Shown here: positions 1-5,928 of the stretch, piece after piece
Layout of the letters: each line of letters starts with the position of its first letter
How positions within the stretch are numbered: the stretch's first letter is position 1
From: CAYXDR01 sp046498185
GTDB taxonomy: Bacteria > Desulfobacterota > DSM-4660 > Desulfatiglandales > Desulfatiglandaceae
Reading direction: 5' to 3'
Length of the DNA: 9,912 bases
Assembly: GCA_046498185.1 (NCBI GenBank)
Contig: JAWOBE010000091.1
Span: forward strand, 1 to 9,912
Notes under the pieces: model-generated
What the model was told of the DNA's origin: nothing
Database searches by the model: none
The model's input: only the letters and a program-made list of their open reading frames with translations
Translations under genes and position numbers: made by a program

Positions 1-630
1 GCTGCGCTTTCCCCAAAGAAGCGTGAAAAACCTCCCCGGGAGGTCAAGTTTGACGGGGCCTTCGAAGCGAGGTTGATTGCACTTGCCTGCTCGAAGGTCC
101 CCGATGGATATCGGCGGTGGACCGTCAGATTGCTTGCCGAAAAGGCGGTGGAATTAAAATTTGCAGAGTCCGTGTCGCATATGTCCGTACAGCGGGTTTT
201 AAAAAAAACGAACTTCAGCCGCACCGGAGCAAATACTGGAAAATCCCTCCGGAAGGAAGCGCCGCCTTCGTAGCGTGTATGGAGGATGTCCTTGATCTTT
301 ATCATCTGCCCTATGATCCGGACTACCCGGTGGTGTGCATGGATGAGTCCTGCAAGCAGATGGTGGGCGAGGTAAGAGATCCGATCCCATGTGCTGCCGG
401 GCACCCGGTCCTTATGGACTATGAAGATGTGAGGAAAGGAGTGGCCCAGATTTTTGTGGAAGTTGAATATGGCCGAGATTGAACTCAGCGTTCTCAAAAG
501 CCAATGCCTTGTTGGCCGGATCCCCGACATGGCGACCATGCAGCATCAGGTGGCTGTGTGGGAAAAGAACCGAAACAACCGTGTCAGGAAAATTTTGTGG
601 CAATTTACGACTCCGGATGTGCGGATCTAA
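1..630 (+). pseudogene. IS630-family transposase, broken, 5' end outside window
   Basis: Cut-and-paste DDE transposase of the IS630/Tc1 group, no longer intact. Frame 1 (bases 1 to about 207) encodes the helix-turn-helix N-terminal region (DGYRRWTVRLLAEKAVELKF, then MSVQRVLKK). Homology continues in frame 3 (about 207-467) with NELQPHRSKYWKIPPEG and the first catalytic Asp in VVCMDES (codon 342-344). It then jumps to frame 1 (about 466-630) with NMAEIELSVLK, carrying the catalytic Glu (codon 475-477), and QFTTPDVRI before a stop at 628-630. The segment normally lying between, with the second catalytic Asp (family motif MDNLNTH) and by family knowledge roughly 80 residues, is absent. The protein therefore cannot be an active transposase. 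Family recognised from memory of these motifs; no search was run. Confidence 0.87.
201..208 (+). other. Poly-A slippery site at the IS630 frame switch
   Basis: Eight consecutive A. In the upstream reading frame the first seven are phased as A AAA AAA (third base of a Leu codon plus two Lys codons), the canonical -1 slippery heptamer. Slipping back one base gives Lys-Lys-Asn-Glu-Leu-Gln-Pro-His, the sequence expected for the family. It may be programmed frameshifting or a simple A-run indel in a dead element. Confidence 0.5.
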
Positions 631-639
631 ATGTTACAT

Positions 640-1004
640 GGTACTCGGTCGAGACCGAGGTCCTCGTCCACGTAAAGTTTGCGTGAAATCGCGATAAGCG
701 ACTGGGCGAAATCTGCGTAGATCCTCCAGTCTCGAATCTTGTTCGCATTGGAAAGGGTATTTCTGGATACTGCACTGCGGATACCCATATGATAAAGCTT
801 GCTGCTTTGCGCTCGAAGACATGCGACGATATCCCGGAGGCTTTCGCGATAGGTCAGTTGGCCGAAAGCCATGCAAAGAAATTGATCCAGACAGGTGAAC
901 CGATGGATTTTTCGGTTCCCCTGGTAACGCTGAACACAACGATGAAAGGTGTGCATGGGAAGATGGTCCATCACTTGAGAGAATACGAGTTTGCCCGAAT
1001 ACAT
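640..1004 (-). pseudogene. IS4-family (DUF4372) transposase, N-terminal fragment
   Basis: The minus-strand reading frame starting at 1004 encodes about 120 residues matching the N-terminal region of IS4-type transposases with a DUF4372 domain: MDHLPMHTFHRCVQRY, CLDQFLCMAFGQLTYRESL, LRAQSSKLYHMGIRSAVSRN, DWRIYADFAQSL. The start is supported by GGAGG on the minus strand (plus-strand CCTCC at 1011-1015), six bases from the ATG. The homology ends near 644, just after DEDLGLD. The catalytic DDE core, normally beginning soon after with ALDATT-like residues, is missing. The frame runs a few more codons to a stop at 627-629 inside the IS630 remnant. This is a truncated, catalytically dead copy abutting the IS630 relic tail to tail. 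Confidence 0.82.
644..659. repeat. 16-base palindrome at the IS630/IS4 junction
   Basis: CTCGGTC, two bases, then GACCGAG: a perfect 7-base inverted repeat. It lies at the truncated end of the IS4 fragment and still reads as plausible IS4 coding sequence (Leu-Gly-Leu-Asp-Arg), so it may be incidental or a hot spot where the break occurred. Confidence 0.6.
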
Positions 1005-1103
1005 ATGCAGCCTCCGTCAGTAAGATCGGATCAGCATACCGCTCGGGTTTCAGAAAGTTCAAGTCGATGACACCTTTCATGCGCTTATTTTCCAGTTATA
1101 TAA

Positions 1104-1244
1104 GGGCTTTATGGCTCCAAACTTGAAAAACGTTGGGACACCAGTGATAAAAAATCTAAAATTGAATACTTTAAAAAAGAAATAGACGTTTTCATAAAAC
1201 CAATACAAATAAAGGAGCAGCAATTATTAAATATAAAATTTTGA
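1104..1244 (+). pseudogene. Possible C-terminal coding fragment in the AT-rich gap
   Basis: The gap 1005-1354 has no full gene. Its first part (1005 to about 1100) is the IS4 leader region. From 1104 an open frame of 46 codons runs to a TGA at 1242-1244. It reads like a charged helical C-terminus (KLEKRWDTSDKKSKIEYFKK, then PIQIKEQQLL) and has no good start codon or ribosome site, so it would be a tail cut off by the IS4 end. The rest to 1354 is AT-rich; I see no convincing promoter or terminator in it. Product unknown, low confidence. Confidence 0.25.
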
Positions 1245-1363
1245 TTAAAGATGGTTAAAAAGTAATTTGAATTATCCTTCACTTAACCAAACAATAAAAC
1301 CGACCGGGCGATAAAAACCTCCAATCCTCTTTTTTTAAGTTATGCGGTATAGGAATGAATTCA

Positions 1364-1816
1364 ATGGAAAAATTTAAACTGATTGATGAAGATTTTTACG
1401 CGATCGAAATTGCTAAGAATACCGCTCGCCGTTTTCTCAAACATCCACAGATTATGCCGCAACAGGTCATTGCCCTCGGAAACGCTCTCTATGCTCTTGA
1501 ACGATTACCGCTTGTTACTCCTGGATCTTCGTCTGAGTTTGGTATCGTTTATCGCGCAGGAACTAAAGAATTCAGCGAAATGCGTTACATTGATTTTACA
1601 ATATCAGAGGCGGCATTTGAGATTTCCATAGGGGGGAGTGTGTATGATCAAGCAGTTGGTGGTGATAGCTTTTCCGAGCCCGGATGGTTAGTCGAGGTCG
1701 GTGGTTGCAGAAATACAGAATGTGAGCTGTATGACCTGGAAGATTCTATTACTGAATATTTGAATCTTGGAGCCGAAATATCAGCAAGTGATGAATCAGA
1801 AATTGATTATGAATAA
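1364..1816 (+). CDS. Hypothetical acidic protein
   Basis: A 150-residue protein that I do not recognise. It starts MEKFKLIDEDFYAIEIAKNT. An ATG three codons upstream (1355) is in frame, but the AGGA at 1351-1354 abuts it, whereas the spacing to 1364 is nine bases, so 1364 is preferred. The N-terminal half looks alpha-helical (ARRFLKHPQIMPQQVIALGN). The middle is beta-like with several glycines (FEISIGGSVYDQAVGGDSF). A CRNTEC pair of cysteines and a strongly acidic tail ending ASDESEIDYE close the protein. There is no signal peptide or membrane segment. It is separated from hsdM by 98 bases on the same strand, so co-transcription is possible but not shown. The acidic character would fit a DNA mimic or an antitoxin-like partner, but that is speculation. 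Confidence 0.6.
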   Translation: MEKFKLIDEDFYAIEIAKNTARRFLKHPQIMPQQVIALGNALYALERLPLVTPGSSSEFGIVYRAGTKEFSEMRYIDFTISEAAFEISIGGSVYDQAVGGDSFSEPGWLVEVGGCRNTECELYDLEDSITEYLNLGAEISASDESEIDYE

Positions 1817-1914
1817 CGCACAGTACAACCTCATTGACTCTGACTGGCAATTCAGGTGCGTTTCATTCCCGTGGGTGATAGCAAACGTTAAGCATAATAT
1901 GAAAGAGGCAGTAA

Positions 1915-2763
1915 ATGACTCATAAAAATGGAAACGGTGCCAATCTCGGTTTTGAGAACCAGATGTGGGCTGCTGCAGACAAGCTCCGGGGGCATATGGA
2001 CGCCTCCGAATACAAACATGTGGTTCTCGGTTTGATTTTTCTGAAATACATCTCCGACGCCTTCCAGGCAAAGTACAAACAGCTGGATGCGACGAAAGAT
2101 ACTGAATACACAGATGCGGAAGACCGCGACGAATATGCAGCCGCCAACATCTTCTGGGTTCCGAAGGAGGCCCGCTGGGCGAAGCTGCAGGCGAGCGCCA
2201 AGCAACCTACCATCGGAAAGATCGTTGATGACGCAATGGTTGCCATTGAGAAAGAAAACCCAACCCTTAAGGGTGTTCTACCCAAAGATTATTCAAGGCC
2301 ATCTCTGGATAAATACCGCCTGGGTGAACTCATCGATATCATCAGCAAGATCGGGCTCGGGGATGATGAATCCCGATCAAAAGATATTCTCGGCCGGGTG
2401 TACGAGTATTTTCTCGGTCGTTTCGCCGCCGCTGAGGGGAAAGGAGGTGGCGAGTTCTACACACCCCGGTGTGTGGTTAATCTGCTCGTCAGAATGATCG
2501 AGCCCTATAAGGGCCGCGTCTATGACCCGTGCTGCGGCTCAGGCGGCATGTTCGTTCAAAGCGAGCGCTTTGTTAAGGAGCACGGCTATGTATTGACCCC
2601 GGGCCGGTACGTAGGTGCAGCCGAGATCGAGGACGACGGCGTTCCTTTTGAGGAAAAGATTGCCGAACTTTCAGCCACGCTCTATGAGCAGTTCGCCGAA
2701 TCTGAGCGGCTTGAAGCTGTCATCAAGAAGAACCTGGAGGTCTTGGGGTATGGGGTGGAATAG
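1915..2763 (+). CDS. hsdM: Type I restriction methyltransferase HsdM, internally deleted
   Basis: HsdM is the adenine-N6 methyltransferase subunit of type I restriction-modification systems. An AGAGG ribosome site lies six bases before the ATG. Residues about 8-135 are the helical HsdM_N domain (FENQMWAAADKLRGHMDASE, VVLGLIFLKYISDAF). Then come GGGEFYTPRCVVNLL and the SAM-binding motif I DPCCGSGGMF (about 204-213). At residues 223-224 (HG) the protein jumps to the family C-terminus, YVLTPGRYVGAAEIEDDG with a coiled-coil-like end. The catalytic NPPF motif and surrounding core, by family knowledge around 200 residues, are absent, leaving 282 residues against the usual 500 or so. The frame is preserved. 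It should not methylate DNA. No hsdS or hsdR is present; the next gene begins directly after the TAG stop. Confidence 0.85.
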   Translation: MTHKNGNGANLGFENQMWAAADKLRGHMDASEYKHVVLGLIFLKYISDAFQAKYKQLDATKDTEYTDAEDRDEYAAANIFWVPKEARWAKLQASAKQPTIGKIVDDAMVAIEKENPTLKGVLPKDYSRPSLDKYRLGELIDIISKIGLGDDESRSKDILGRVYEYFLGRFAAAEGKGGGEFYTPRCVVNLLVRMIEPYKGRVYDPCCGSGGMFVQSERFVKEHGYVLTPGRYVGAAEIEDDGVPFEEKIAELSATLYEQFAESERLEAVIKKNLEVLGYGVE

Positions 2764-4335
2764 ATGACGGTTCGAGTATTCATAAGTTCGGTGCAGAAAG
2801 AGCTTGAACCGGAGCGGCTCGTATTGTTCTCGTTATTGACCACTGATCCGAAGTTGAAGGATTATGTTGAGCCCGTTCTCTTCGAACAGCTTTCCCCGCC
2901 CCCTCGTCCCACAAAAAAGCCGTATCTGAAGACACTCAAGACCTGCCAGGTTTACATACTCATGCTTGATCGGGAATACGCTCCCGACGGGATTGCCACC
3001 TCAGCCACCCATGAAGAATATGACCTTGCATGTTCGATGGGTATCCCGGCACTGGCCATGATCAAGGGGAGGCATGACACGGGGAGAGATCCGCGAACGC
3101 AGGCGTTCTTTAAAACAATCAAAAACGACGGTTTCACCTACAAACGATTCATAGACCGGATTGATTTGAAGAAAGAAGTTGCGGGCTGGTTGATACAGGT
3201 GCTGAAAGATGAGTTTGGAATTGAGCCCCAATCAAGCCAGGAGGAAGGCAGTGAAGACACCATCGAAGCCGCTTCCGGCTTTGAAACCACACAGCAGGAT
3301 GACCTTTCATTAAGCGATTTGGATATTGCGGCCGCACGGGAGTTGTACGCGGGATTGACAGGAAAATTTTCCAAATCAAGGAACATGGCGACAATGTCGC
3401 CTGTCTTTCGAGTGAGGGGTTTGCTTTGGCGCGACAGTGATACGGCGAACTTGCAACCCACCGCTGCAGGCGTCGTATTTCTCGGGAAAAATCCCTGGCA
3501 GCTGTATGCGCAATGTCAAGTCCTGGCGGATGCCTACAGGGACACGAGAGTAACCGCTAAACCAGTGGCGCAGGCGAAATTCAGCGGTCCCATTACACGT
3601 GTCATTGAGGAACTTCTTCAATTTGTAGACAGCAACACGGCGCATCCTACGCGGGTTGTGGGAATCAATAATGTTGAACTCAACGAGTATCCGCTCCGTG
3701 CTGTGCGCGAAGCATTGGTGAATGCATTTGCACACCGCAATTATGAAGATACCATGCGGAAAATTCGGCTTGAAATTTTTCGGGATCGTCTCGAGGTATC
3801 GAGCCCCGGTTATCCCCCCAAGCCGCTTACTCTGGCCAAGCTCAGGCGCGGCAACTACGAATCGTGCCGACGGAATCCGGTGATCGCCGAATGCCTCGCC
3901 GCTCTCGACATGATGGAGCAGCGCGGAACCGGATTTGAGAGAATCCGCGCCGCCATGCAAGATCATGGGTTGAGCGCGCACAAGCTCGACCAGCGTGACG
4001 GGTACTTCAAAGTCATTCTGCCGGGACCGGATGGTGACTTCGACCGCCTGCGTACGTCGGCCGATGTCCAAGGCCTGGTCCCCCCGTCCGTAGAGTCACG
4101 ATTGAACGACCGGCAGAAACAAATCATGGTGCAGGTGCAGACTGAAGGAAGCGTCAGCACAGCCTGGGTCATCGATAACATGAAGGTTGTGAAGGACACG
4201 GCCCGACGGGATTTTGCGCTGCTCTTGGACCTGGGGCTGATCGAACGTATCGGCCGGGGTCGAGGGGTCCGCTATATCCCCGCCCGCGGGCAAGGCGAAT
4301 TGACCGATAATCGACCAACGAAACGGAAAAAATGA
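2764..4335 (+). CDS. DUF4062 / GHKL-ATPase / winged-helix protein, restriction-locus accessory
   Basis: A 523-residue three-part protein. Residues 3 to about 150 are DUF4062 (VRVFISSVQKELEPER, YILMLDREYAP, THEEYDLACSMGIPALAMIK), a fold common in defence and signalling proteins. Residues about 235-420 match the RecG-like HATPase_c_4 arrangement: PTAAGVVFLGKNPWQ, the N-box REALVNAFAHRNY (about 315-328), RLEVSSPG, and the glycine loop MEQRGTGFERI (about 384-394). Residues about 440-500 look like a winged helix (TAWVIDNMKVVKDTARRDFA, then GLIERIGRGRG). DUF4062 occupies the place where related proteins carry an AlbA_2 domain. The ATG follows the hsdM stop with no gap, so translation is probably coupled, and such proteins are known as extras in type I restriction loci. 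Likely a nucleotide-binding regulator or effector; activity unproven. Confidence 0.82.
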   Translation: MTVRVFISSVQKELEPERLVLFSLLTTDPKLKDYVEPVLFEQLSPPPRPTKKPYLKTLKTCQVYILMLDREYAPDGIATSATHEEYDLACSMGIPALAMIKGRHDTGRDPRTQAFFKTIKNDGFTYKRFIDRIDLKKEVAGWLIQVLKDEFGIEPQSSQEEGSEDTIEAASGFETTQQDDLSLSDLDIAAARELYAGLTGKFSKSRNMATMSPVFRVRGLLWRDSDTANLQPTAAGVVFLGKNPWQLYAQCQVLADAYRDTRVTAKPVAQAKFSGPITRVIEELLQFVDSNTAHPTRVVGINNVELNEYPLRAVREALVNAFAHRNYEDTMRKIRLEIFRDRLEVSSPGYPPKPLTLAKLRRGNYESCRRNPVIAECLAALDMMEQRGTGFERIRAAMQDHGLSAHKLDQRDGYFKVILPGPDGDFDRLRTSADVQGLVPPSVESRLNDRQKQIMVQVQTEGSVSTAWVIDNMKVVKDTARRDFALLLDLGLIERIGRGRGVRYIPARGQGELTDNRPTKRKK

Positions 4336-4396
4336 CCGATGAGATTCCTCCGACAATCGACCGATAATCGACCGACGTTTGACACAAATCGACCGA
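4300..4396 (+). repeat. GACCGATAATCGACC-type repeats across the stop codon
   Basis: The motif GACCGATAATCGACC occurs at 4302-4316 and again at about 4358-4372, with a shorter ATCGACCGATCG at 4388-4399. The first copy is in the last codons of the preceding gene (Thr-Asp-Asn-Arg-Pro-Thr). The second copy is after the TGA but in the same reading frame and encodes the same peptide; that frame stays open to a TAA at 4426-4428. This suggests the protein once had a longer, repeat-bearing tail. Confidence 0.6.
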
Positions 4397-4789
4397 TCGG
4401 CCGCAAGGGAAAAAGAAGGGGCGGATAAAGAAAAACCTCTTCTCAACCGGGTAGAGATCGCGGTGGGGCAAACCGCATATATAATGAACCATGTCATCCC
4501 CCGGCCTTGTCTCCAGGGGGTTACCCCGGCCGATGTGATCGAGGGCCGGAGCCACATCACAATCAAGGCCAACCGGGACTATGTGCGGGCTGAACAGGAA
4601 AAACCCGACCCCCTACCGTGGAAGAAGGGCTATTGGGAAGTAATAAAGGAGGCCATGGGCCTGAAGGAGAAAAGCAAACTGGAACTATTGACAACTTTCT
4701 CCTTCTTCTGCCGAAGGCCGTTACGAACAATCACCAGACTGGGCAGGGAGGGCCTGTCTGCGTGCGACGCACAGGCAGGTGTAGGGTAA
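4379..4789 (+). pseudogene. Transposase C-terminal remnant (integrase-core type)
   Basis: An open frame with no good start (only TTG at 4379, no ribosome site) encodes a segment resembling the end of DDE integrase-core transposases: YIMNHVIPRPCLQGVTPADV matches the pattern of a conserved His-Arg-Pro region followed by G-x-TPA-x-V. A charged tail follows (SHITIKANRDYVRAEQEK, DPLPWKKGYWEVIKEAMGLK, FFCRRPLRTITRLG). Everything N-terminal, including all catalytic acidic residues, is gone. It occupies the place where hsdS or hsdR would be expected after the restriction genes, so a past insertion may have removed them. Assignment to an exact IS family is not possible by eye. Confidence 0.45.
4753..4779. 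repeat. Imperfect palindrome, REP-like
   Basis: CCTGTCTGCGTG, CGA, CGCACAGGCAGG: two 12-base arms around a 3-base centre, complementary at about nine of twelve positions. GC-rich, at the 3' end of the transposase remnant and before a weak terminator. It looks like a repetitive extragenic palindrome, but only one copy is in the window. Confidence 0.4.
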
Positions 4790-4804
4790 TTTCCCCTCTT
4801 TTTT
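4783..4804 (+). terminator. Weak rho-independent terminator
   Basis: AGGG (4783-4786) can pair with CCCT (4794-4797) over a 7-base loop, followed after one C by six T (4799-4804). The stem is only four pairs; the palindrome just upstream could assist. It would separate upstream transcription from the mazEF promoter. Confidence 0.35.
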
Positions 4805-4851
4805 GTCCGATTTTTCTTGAGCCAGAACAGTTAGCCCCCAAACAATAGGAT

Positions 4852-4880
4852 TTGACAATAGGCCTCTTTGTGGCTATATT
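4852..4880 (+). promoter_or_regulatory. Sigma70 promoter of mazEF
   Basis: TTGACA (4852-4857) and TATATT (4875-4880) are separated by exactly 17 bases, a near-consensus sigma70 promoter. The predicted transcript start falls around 4887, about 25 bases before the mazE start codon. Confidence 0.8.
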
Positions 4881-4889
4881 GTAATTACA
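4880..4889. promoter_or_regulatory. Palindromic operator, probably for MazE
   Basis: TGTAATTACA is a perfect 10-base palindrome that begins at the last base of the -10 box and covers the predicted transcription start. AbrB/MazE antitoxins bind palindromes in their own promoters, so this is the obvious candidate operator. Binding is inferred from position and symmetry only. Confidence 0.6.
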
Positions 4890-4911
4890 TTAATCACACC
4901 TGGAGGTTAAC

Positions 4912-5166
4912 ATGGCGACTTTAATCAGAATAGGAAATTCAAAAGGTATCCGTATTCCCAAGGCGGTTATTGCGCAAGCACGATTAGAAGGCAAGCAATT
5001 GGAGTTCAAAATAATCGACGACGGGTTGTTAATACAACCTGTTAAGAAAAACAGAGAGGGCTGGAAAGAACAATTTGATAACGTCCTTAAATCTCGGGAA
5101 TTAAGCGAAACGGATCAAGACTGGTTGGATGCCCCATTGGTCCATGAAGAGGACTGGGAATGGTAA
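4912..5166 (+). CDS. mazE: MazE-like antitoxin (AbrB/SpoVT fold)
   Basis: An 84-residue antitoxin that should neutralise the MazF-type toxin encoded next and repress its own promoter. Residues 1-45 form the swapped-hairpin AbrB/MazE DNA-binding domain, with the typical opening ATLIRIGNSKGIRIPKAVI and the DDGLLIQPV strand. The C-terminal half is acidic and aromatic (WLDAPLVHEEDWEW), the kind of flexible tail that blocks MazF. The ribosome site GGAGG (4902-4906) is five bases from the ATG. Its last seven bases overlap the toxin gene (ATG inside the end of this frame), so the pair is translationally coupled. Both the length and the order antitoxin-then-toxin are usual. It appears intact. Confidence 0.9.
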   Translation: MATLIRIGNSKGIRIPKAVIAQARLEGKQLEFKIIDDGLLIQPVKKNREGWKEQFDNVLKSRELSETDQDWLDAPLVHEEDWEW

Positions 5167-5489
5167 AAAAAGATCTCCATAGATTTGAGATTTGGCTGGT
5201 CCAACTTGATCCGATACAAGGTTCTGAAATCAAGAAAACAAGGCCTTGTGTTGTTGTGTCCCCTGATGAGATGGCTGCTCTGAGGACCGCGATTGTTGCC
5301 CCAATGACATCCAAAGGATTTGGTTTTCCTACCAGAATTCAATGTACATTCCAGGGTAAAAAAGGGCTGATCTTGCTTGACCAATTGCGAGCCGTTGACA
5401 AATCCAGGTTAATTCAAAAAGTTGGTGTAATTCCCCAAAATTCTCAGATCAAAATTATCAATTGTTTGCAAGAGCTTTTCGCGTATTAG
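5160..5489 (+). CDS. mazF: MazF/PemK-family endoribonuclease toxin
   Basis: A 109-residue toxin of the MazF/PemK family; such toxins cut single-stranded mRNA at short sequences and halt growth. Family hallmarks are visible: FEIWLVQLDPIQGSEIKKTR ends at Arg28, followed by PCVVVSPDEM, IVAPMTS with Thr50, and GLILLDQLRAVDKSRL. Arg28 and Thr50 sit where the catalytic Arg and Thr are known in MazF. The start overlaps the antitoxin stop by seven bases. The protein looks complete, ending INCLQELFAY. No terminator is evident after it; 44 bases downstream an IS66 remnant begins. Confidence 0.92.
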   Translation: MVKKDLHRFEIWLVQLDPIQGSEIKKTRPCVVVSPDEMAALRTAIVAPMTSKGFGFPTRIQCTFQGKKGLILLDQLRAVDKSRLIQKVGVIPQNSQIKIINCLQELFAY

Positions 5490-5533
5490 GGGGCTGACAC
5501 CGCATCAATCCGGTCTGGCAACCCCACTGCGAT

Positions 5534-5830
5534 GTAAGCGTCTACCGTAACCATCTTCCACCACCCCACCGGCAGAGGTTATGATCCCTCATGTATATAG
5601 GCGGCTAAGCTGCTGATTATGAACCGGAGGGAGCCATGACCAAAGAAGAACGTAACGAGCACTGGCAGAGAATCATCGCAGAGCAGGAGGCAAGCGGGAT
5701 GACAGCCCGGGCCTTCTGTTTGCAACGTCACATAAACCCTTCGCGCTTCTACCACTGGCGCCTCCGCCTGCGCGAGCATAATGTAAGCGTCCAGCAAACC
5801 CACCTGGTAAGGGGATTGCTGGACGCTTAC
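5534..5830 (+). mobile_element. Internally deleted IS66-family element
   Basis: The left end begins GTAAGCGTCTACCG at 5534 and the right end finishes GGACGCTTAC at 5830; the outer bases GTAAGCGTC are inverted copies of each other. Only the start of the accessory gene tnpA lies between. A full IS66 carries tnpA, tnpB and a large DDE transposase tnpC over about 2.5 kb; here 297 bases remain. The flanks 5526-5533 (ACTGCGAT) and 5831-5838 (GCAAAAAC) do not form the 8-base target duplication IS66 usually leaves. It sits directly upstream of the fic promoter region. Confidence 0.8.
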
Positions 5831-5860
5831 GCAAAAACTAAAATTGGCGCAACATTATAA
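5636..5860 (+). pseudogene. tnpA: IS66 accessory protein TnpA, truncated
   Basis: The first 47 or so residues match the IS66 accessory protein TnpA: ERNEHWQRIIAEQEASGMTA, then AFCLQRHINPSRFYHWRLRL. A ribosome site GGAGGG precedes the ATG. After LRE the frame enters the inverted right-end sequence and encodes unrelated residues to 5860. A normal TnpA is about 110-130 residues and ends in a region that is missing here. The original function in IS66 transposition is not settled; this copy is certainly broken. Confidence 0.82.
5783..5830. repeat. Perfect 15-base inverted repeat, paired IS66 right ends
   Basis: GTAAGCGTCCAGCAA (5783-5797) and TTGCTGGACGCTTAC (5816-5830) are exact inverted copies separated by 18 bases. 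Both look like an IS66 right terminal repeat, facing each other across a tiny spacer. No run of T follows on either strand, so it is not a normal terminator. Confidence 0.85.
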
Positions 5861-5894
5861 CCTAAAAATAATTTGACACAATAACCTAAAATAA
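5857..5894 (+). repeat. Direct repeat upstream of fic, candidate operator
   Basis: ATAACCTAAAAATAA (5857-5871) and ATAACCTAAAATAA (5881-5894) repeat with starts 24 bases apart. A TTGACA (5873-5878) lies between them, but no convincing -10 follows at 16-18 bases. The encoded Fic protein begins with a likely DNA-binding region, so self-regulation at this repeat is plausible. Confidence 0.5.
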
Positions 5895-5928
5895 CGAAAC
5901 ACGAATACATCGATAAAAAGGTAAAAAG

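Noticed and set aside
634..1080. 148-codon minus-strand open frame overlapping the IS4 fragment in another frame
   Set aside because: The IS4 family sequence is in the frame starting at 1004; this is its shadow.
3376..4071. 231-codon minus-strand open frame within the DUF4062 gene
   Set aside because: Entirely antisense to a gene with recognisable domains; no ribosome site or family match.
4096..4572. Minus-strand open frames of 128-158 codons opposite the DUF4062 gene end and transposase remnant
   Set aside because: They lie opposite well-supported plus-strand coding and encode arginine- and serine-rich sequence with no family features; typical shadows.
5783..5830. Rho-independent terminator between mazF and fic
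   Set aside because: The hairpin is strong, but no T tract follows on either strand and the sequence is explained as IS66 ends.
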